Shown here one piece after another: positions 62,246-64,000 of a stretch of 64,000 nucleotides of DNA. The stretch comes from Lentibacillus kapialis (GTDB lineage Bacteria; Bacillota; Bacilli; Bacillales; Amphibacillaceae). Where the stretch lies: the NCBI RefSeq assembly GCF_014646635.1, contig NZ_BMNQ01000001.1, forward strand, positions 1-64,000, given 5' to 3'. Each line of letters opens with the position of its first letter. The first letter of the stretch is position 1. The notes under the pieces are model-generated. The model saw nothing but the letters and a program-made list of their open reading frames with translations, was not told where the DNA came from and made no database searches. The position numbers and the translations under genes are program-made.

Positions 62246-63697
62246 TTGGCTTTAACGGAAGTTGACAAAGGAATTCCCCTTTTGAAAGTGGAGGATTTTG
62301 CACTCTCTTTTCGAATGTATAAAAAAAGATTGCGTGAGCAGCGTATGCAGGTCATACGCAAATTAAATATGACGATCCATGAAGGGGAAATTGTTGCGGT
62401 GATCGGGGCAAGCGGATCCGGGAAAAGCCTGCTTGCGGATGCCATACTCGGGATTCTCCCTGATAATGCTGTATGTGAGGGGACGTTATTCTATAAAGGG
62501 GACGTTTTAACCGGTGACAGACAGGAACGACTCCGAGGCAAGGCAATTTCTTTGATTCCGCAATCAGTCAGTGCACTGAACCCGTTGATGAAGATAGGGA
62601 AACAAGTACAGACAGCTGTCCAAAATGGTAACAGCAAAATCCGCCAACGATCTATTTTCCAAAAGATAAGGTTACCGGAAGGAACAGACAATTACTATCC
62701 GTATGAACTGTCAGGCGGTATGGCAAGAAGAGTTCTGACAGCAACTGCCATTATCGGCAATCCTGATTTAATTATTGCTGATGAGCCAACGCCAGGGCTG
62801 GATCCACAATCCCTTCAGGAAGTGACCGGATACCTCAAAAACTTGGCAGATAGTGGAAAAGGTGTTATGTTTATTACCCATGATATTGATACGGCATTAA
62901 AGGCGGCGGATAAAGTTGTTATTATGAATGAAGGTAAAACCATTGAAACAGCTGTCGCAGAGGACTTTACCGGTAAAGGTGAAGGGTTGAGGGAAAGCTA
63001 TACAAAAACATTATGGAATGCATTGCCGCAAAATGAATTTATACCGATAAGTGAATCGCATTTTAAGAACGAAATAGAGGATGACCGCAAGCTTAAAGTG
63101 AATGGATTGGCATATCGCTATTCAAATGCGCCTTATCTTTTTAAAGACCTAAGTCTCTCCGTAAATCCTGGTGAAGTTGTCGGCTTGTTTGGCTATAGCG
63201 GTGCAGGAAAAACAACACTAGCACAAATCATTGCTGGCTACTTGAAACCTGATAATGGGACTATTGAGATCGATGGTAGAACAGTTTCTCGTTCAGGTGC
63301 TCATCCAGTGCAATTAATCTGGCAGCATCCCGAAAAGACAGTCAATCCGAGGTGGCGGATGAGGCAGACCCTTTTTGAAGATGGTTCATTAGACCGGGAA
63401 CTGTTAAACGACTTAGGTATAAAAAATGAGTGGTTAGACCGTTATCCAAGTGAACTTTCCGGTGGTGAACTGCAACGGTTTTGCCTTGCACGTGCCCTTG
63501 GTTCGAATACGAAATATTTGATAGCTGATGAAATGACCACTATGCTTGATGCCATTACACAAGCGCAAATATGGCATGCTGTTTTGCAGTTGGTTAAACA
63601 ACGTCATATTGGTATACTTGCAATCAGTCATGATCAACATTTACTATGGCGTGTAAGTGATCGGATTATAAATTTTGATGAACTTGTTAAAAGTTAG
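62246..63697 (+). CDS. fused NikD-NikE ABC ATPase
   Basis: A 483-residue protein with two complete ABC domains in one chain. Domain 1 (about residues 10-265) has Walker A GASGSGKSLL, signature LSGGMARR and Walker B LIIADEPT. Domain 2 (about 285-480) has Walker A GYSGAGKTTL, signature LSGGELQRF and LIADEMTTMLD. Oligopeptide and nickel systems usually encode NikD and NikE separately. The linker near residue 270 is short. TTG start with AAAGGGGTG seven bases upstream. It powers nickel-type import for urease. Confidence 0.92.
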   Translation: MALTEVDKGIPLLKVEDFALSFRMYKKRLREQRMQVIRKLNMTIHEGEIVAVIGASGSGKSLLADAILGILPDNAVCEGTLFYKGDVLTGDRQERLRGKAISLIPQSVSALNPLMKIGKQVQTAVQNGNSKIRQRSIFQKIRLPEGTDNYYPYELSGGMARRVLTATAIIGNPDLIIADEPTPGLDPQSLQEVTGYLKNLADSGKGVMFITHDIDTALKAADKVVIMNEGKTIETAVAEDFTGKGEGLRESYTKTLWNALPQNEFIPISESHFKNEIEDDRKLKVNGLAYRYSNAPYLFKDLSLSVNPGEVVGLFGYSGAGKTTLAQIIAGYLKPDNGTIEIDGRTVSRSGAHPVQLIWQHPEKTVNPRWRMRQTLFEDGSLDRELLNDLGIKNEWLDRYPSELSGGELQRFCLARALGSNTKYLIADEMTTMLDAITQAQIWHAVLQLVKQRHIGILAISHDQHLLWRVSDRIINFDELVKS

Positions 63698-63775
63698 TGA
63701 CTCATGTATGTTAGTGCATAATGATTGCTCATTTAGGGTAAAGCATTAGTAAATAAGACTTGTGAGGTGTTTACA

Positions 63776-64000
63776 TTGGTTGATAATTTTGAGGTGAAAA
63801 AAGTTTATGAAAGACGAATGCACGAGCGTCAACGATTTAGTTTTTCATTGAACGGCAAAGAGTTCAAGGGGAATTTTCATAACAATGAAATTCAATGGTT
63901 GCATCCACATCCCAAACAAGATGTTGATGCAAGTCACTTGGAATGGATTGAAGGAGAGATTCGCCGCTTATTAGGTGATGATGACGTATTGGAAGAAGTG
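63776..64000 (+). CDS. small YheE/DUF5342-like protein (runs to window end)
   Basis: An open frame of 75 codons to the window edge, starting at TTG 63776 with GAGGTG seven bases upstream. It reads VYERRMHERQRFSFSLNGKE, then IQWLHPHPKQDVDASHLEW, a pattern I associate with the short YheE (DUF5342) proteins of Bacilli. Assignment is tentative and the 3' end is not visible. Confidence 0.6.
   Translation, partial: MVDNFEVKKVYERRMHERQRFSFSLNGKEFKGNFHNNEIQWLHPHPKQDVDASHLEWIEGEIRRLLGDDDVLEEV

Overview
The window is a chromosomal segment of a low-to-moderate GC, spore-forming-type Firmicute of the family Bacillaceae. The evidence is strong GGAGG-type ribosome binding sites, frequent TTG and GTG starts, a sigma-W-like promoter in front of a flotillin gene, a des-desK-desR cold-sensing locus, and B. 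subtilis-like families (YfmJ, YjzC, YvbH, DUF1232, SodF, YkwD). A Na+/H+ antiporter, a K+/H+ antiporter and a Ca2+ exchanger suggest a halotolerant or alkalitolerant relative of Oceanobacillus, Virgibacillus or Lentibacillus; that placement is inference. No rRNA, tRNA, CRISPR array, phage or intact insertion sequence was seen.

Region by region: 0.4-6.6 kb holds malate:quinone oxidoreductase, a six-repeat beta-propeller lectin-like protein, a YfmJ-type reductase, and a purine salvage pair (permease and phosphoribosyltransferase) behind a guanine-class riboswitch. 6.8-12 kb holds a TetR regulator divergent from an MMPL transporter and its secreted coiled-coil partner, then a very small membrane-peptide gene whose architecture fits a type I toxin with an antisense RNA. 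12-20.7 kb is housekeeping and transport: a Ca2+ exchanger, a Nudix hydrolase, HMG-CoA lyase, an XRE-cupin regulator, a dicarboxylate symporter, a CAP-domain lipoprotein, an MFS transporter and a methyltransferase. 20.7-25.4 kb has an NhaP antiporter and the complete des-desKR membrane-fluidity module. 25.4-43.7 kb is a patchwork of small genes, repeats and decayed genes: a truncated C45 peptidase relative, a YidC gene with an in-frame amber codon, and a DJ-1/PfpI fragment beside a 21-bp minisatellite. 43.7-53.3 kb carries a HAD phosphatase, an HTH-DUF1232 fusion, RodA/FtsW, a K+/H+ antiporter, DoxX, YjzC, flotillin and MTA/SAH nucleosidase. 53.6-63.7 kb is a full urease locus, ureABCEFGD, followed by a nickel-type ABC importer with a fused NikD-NikE ATPase. 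The window ends inside or at the end of a small YheE-like gene.

Functionally the clearest systems are urease with its nickel supply (structural subunits, chaperones UreEFGD and importer NikABC-DE), the Des/DesK/DesR lipid desaturation switch, and riboswitch-controlled purine salvage. The most unusual layer is non-coding. One roughly 90-bp hairpin element occurs as five near-full copies plus fragments between genes. Two copies of a 220-230 bp element keep complementary arms although the arm sequences differ. There is also a 16-unit 21-bp tandem repeat, and a long palindrome plus hairpin in front of mtnN.
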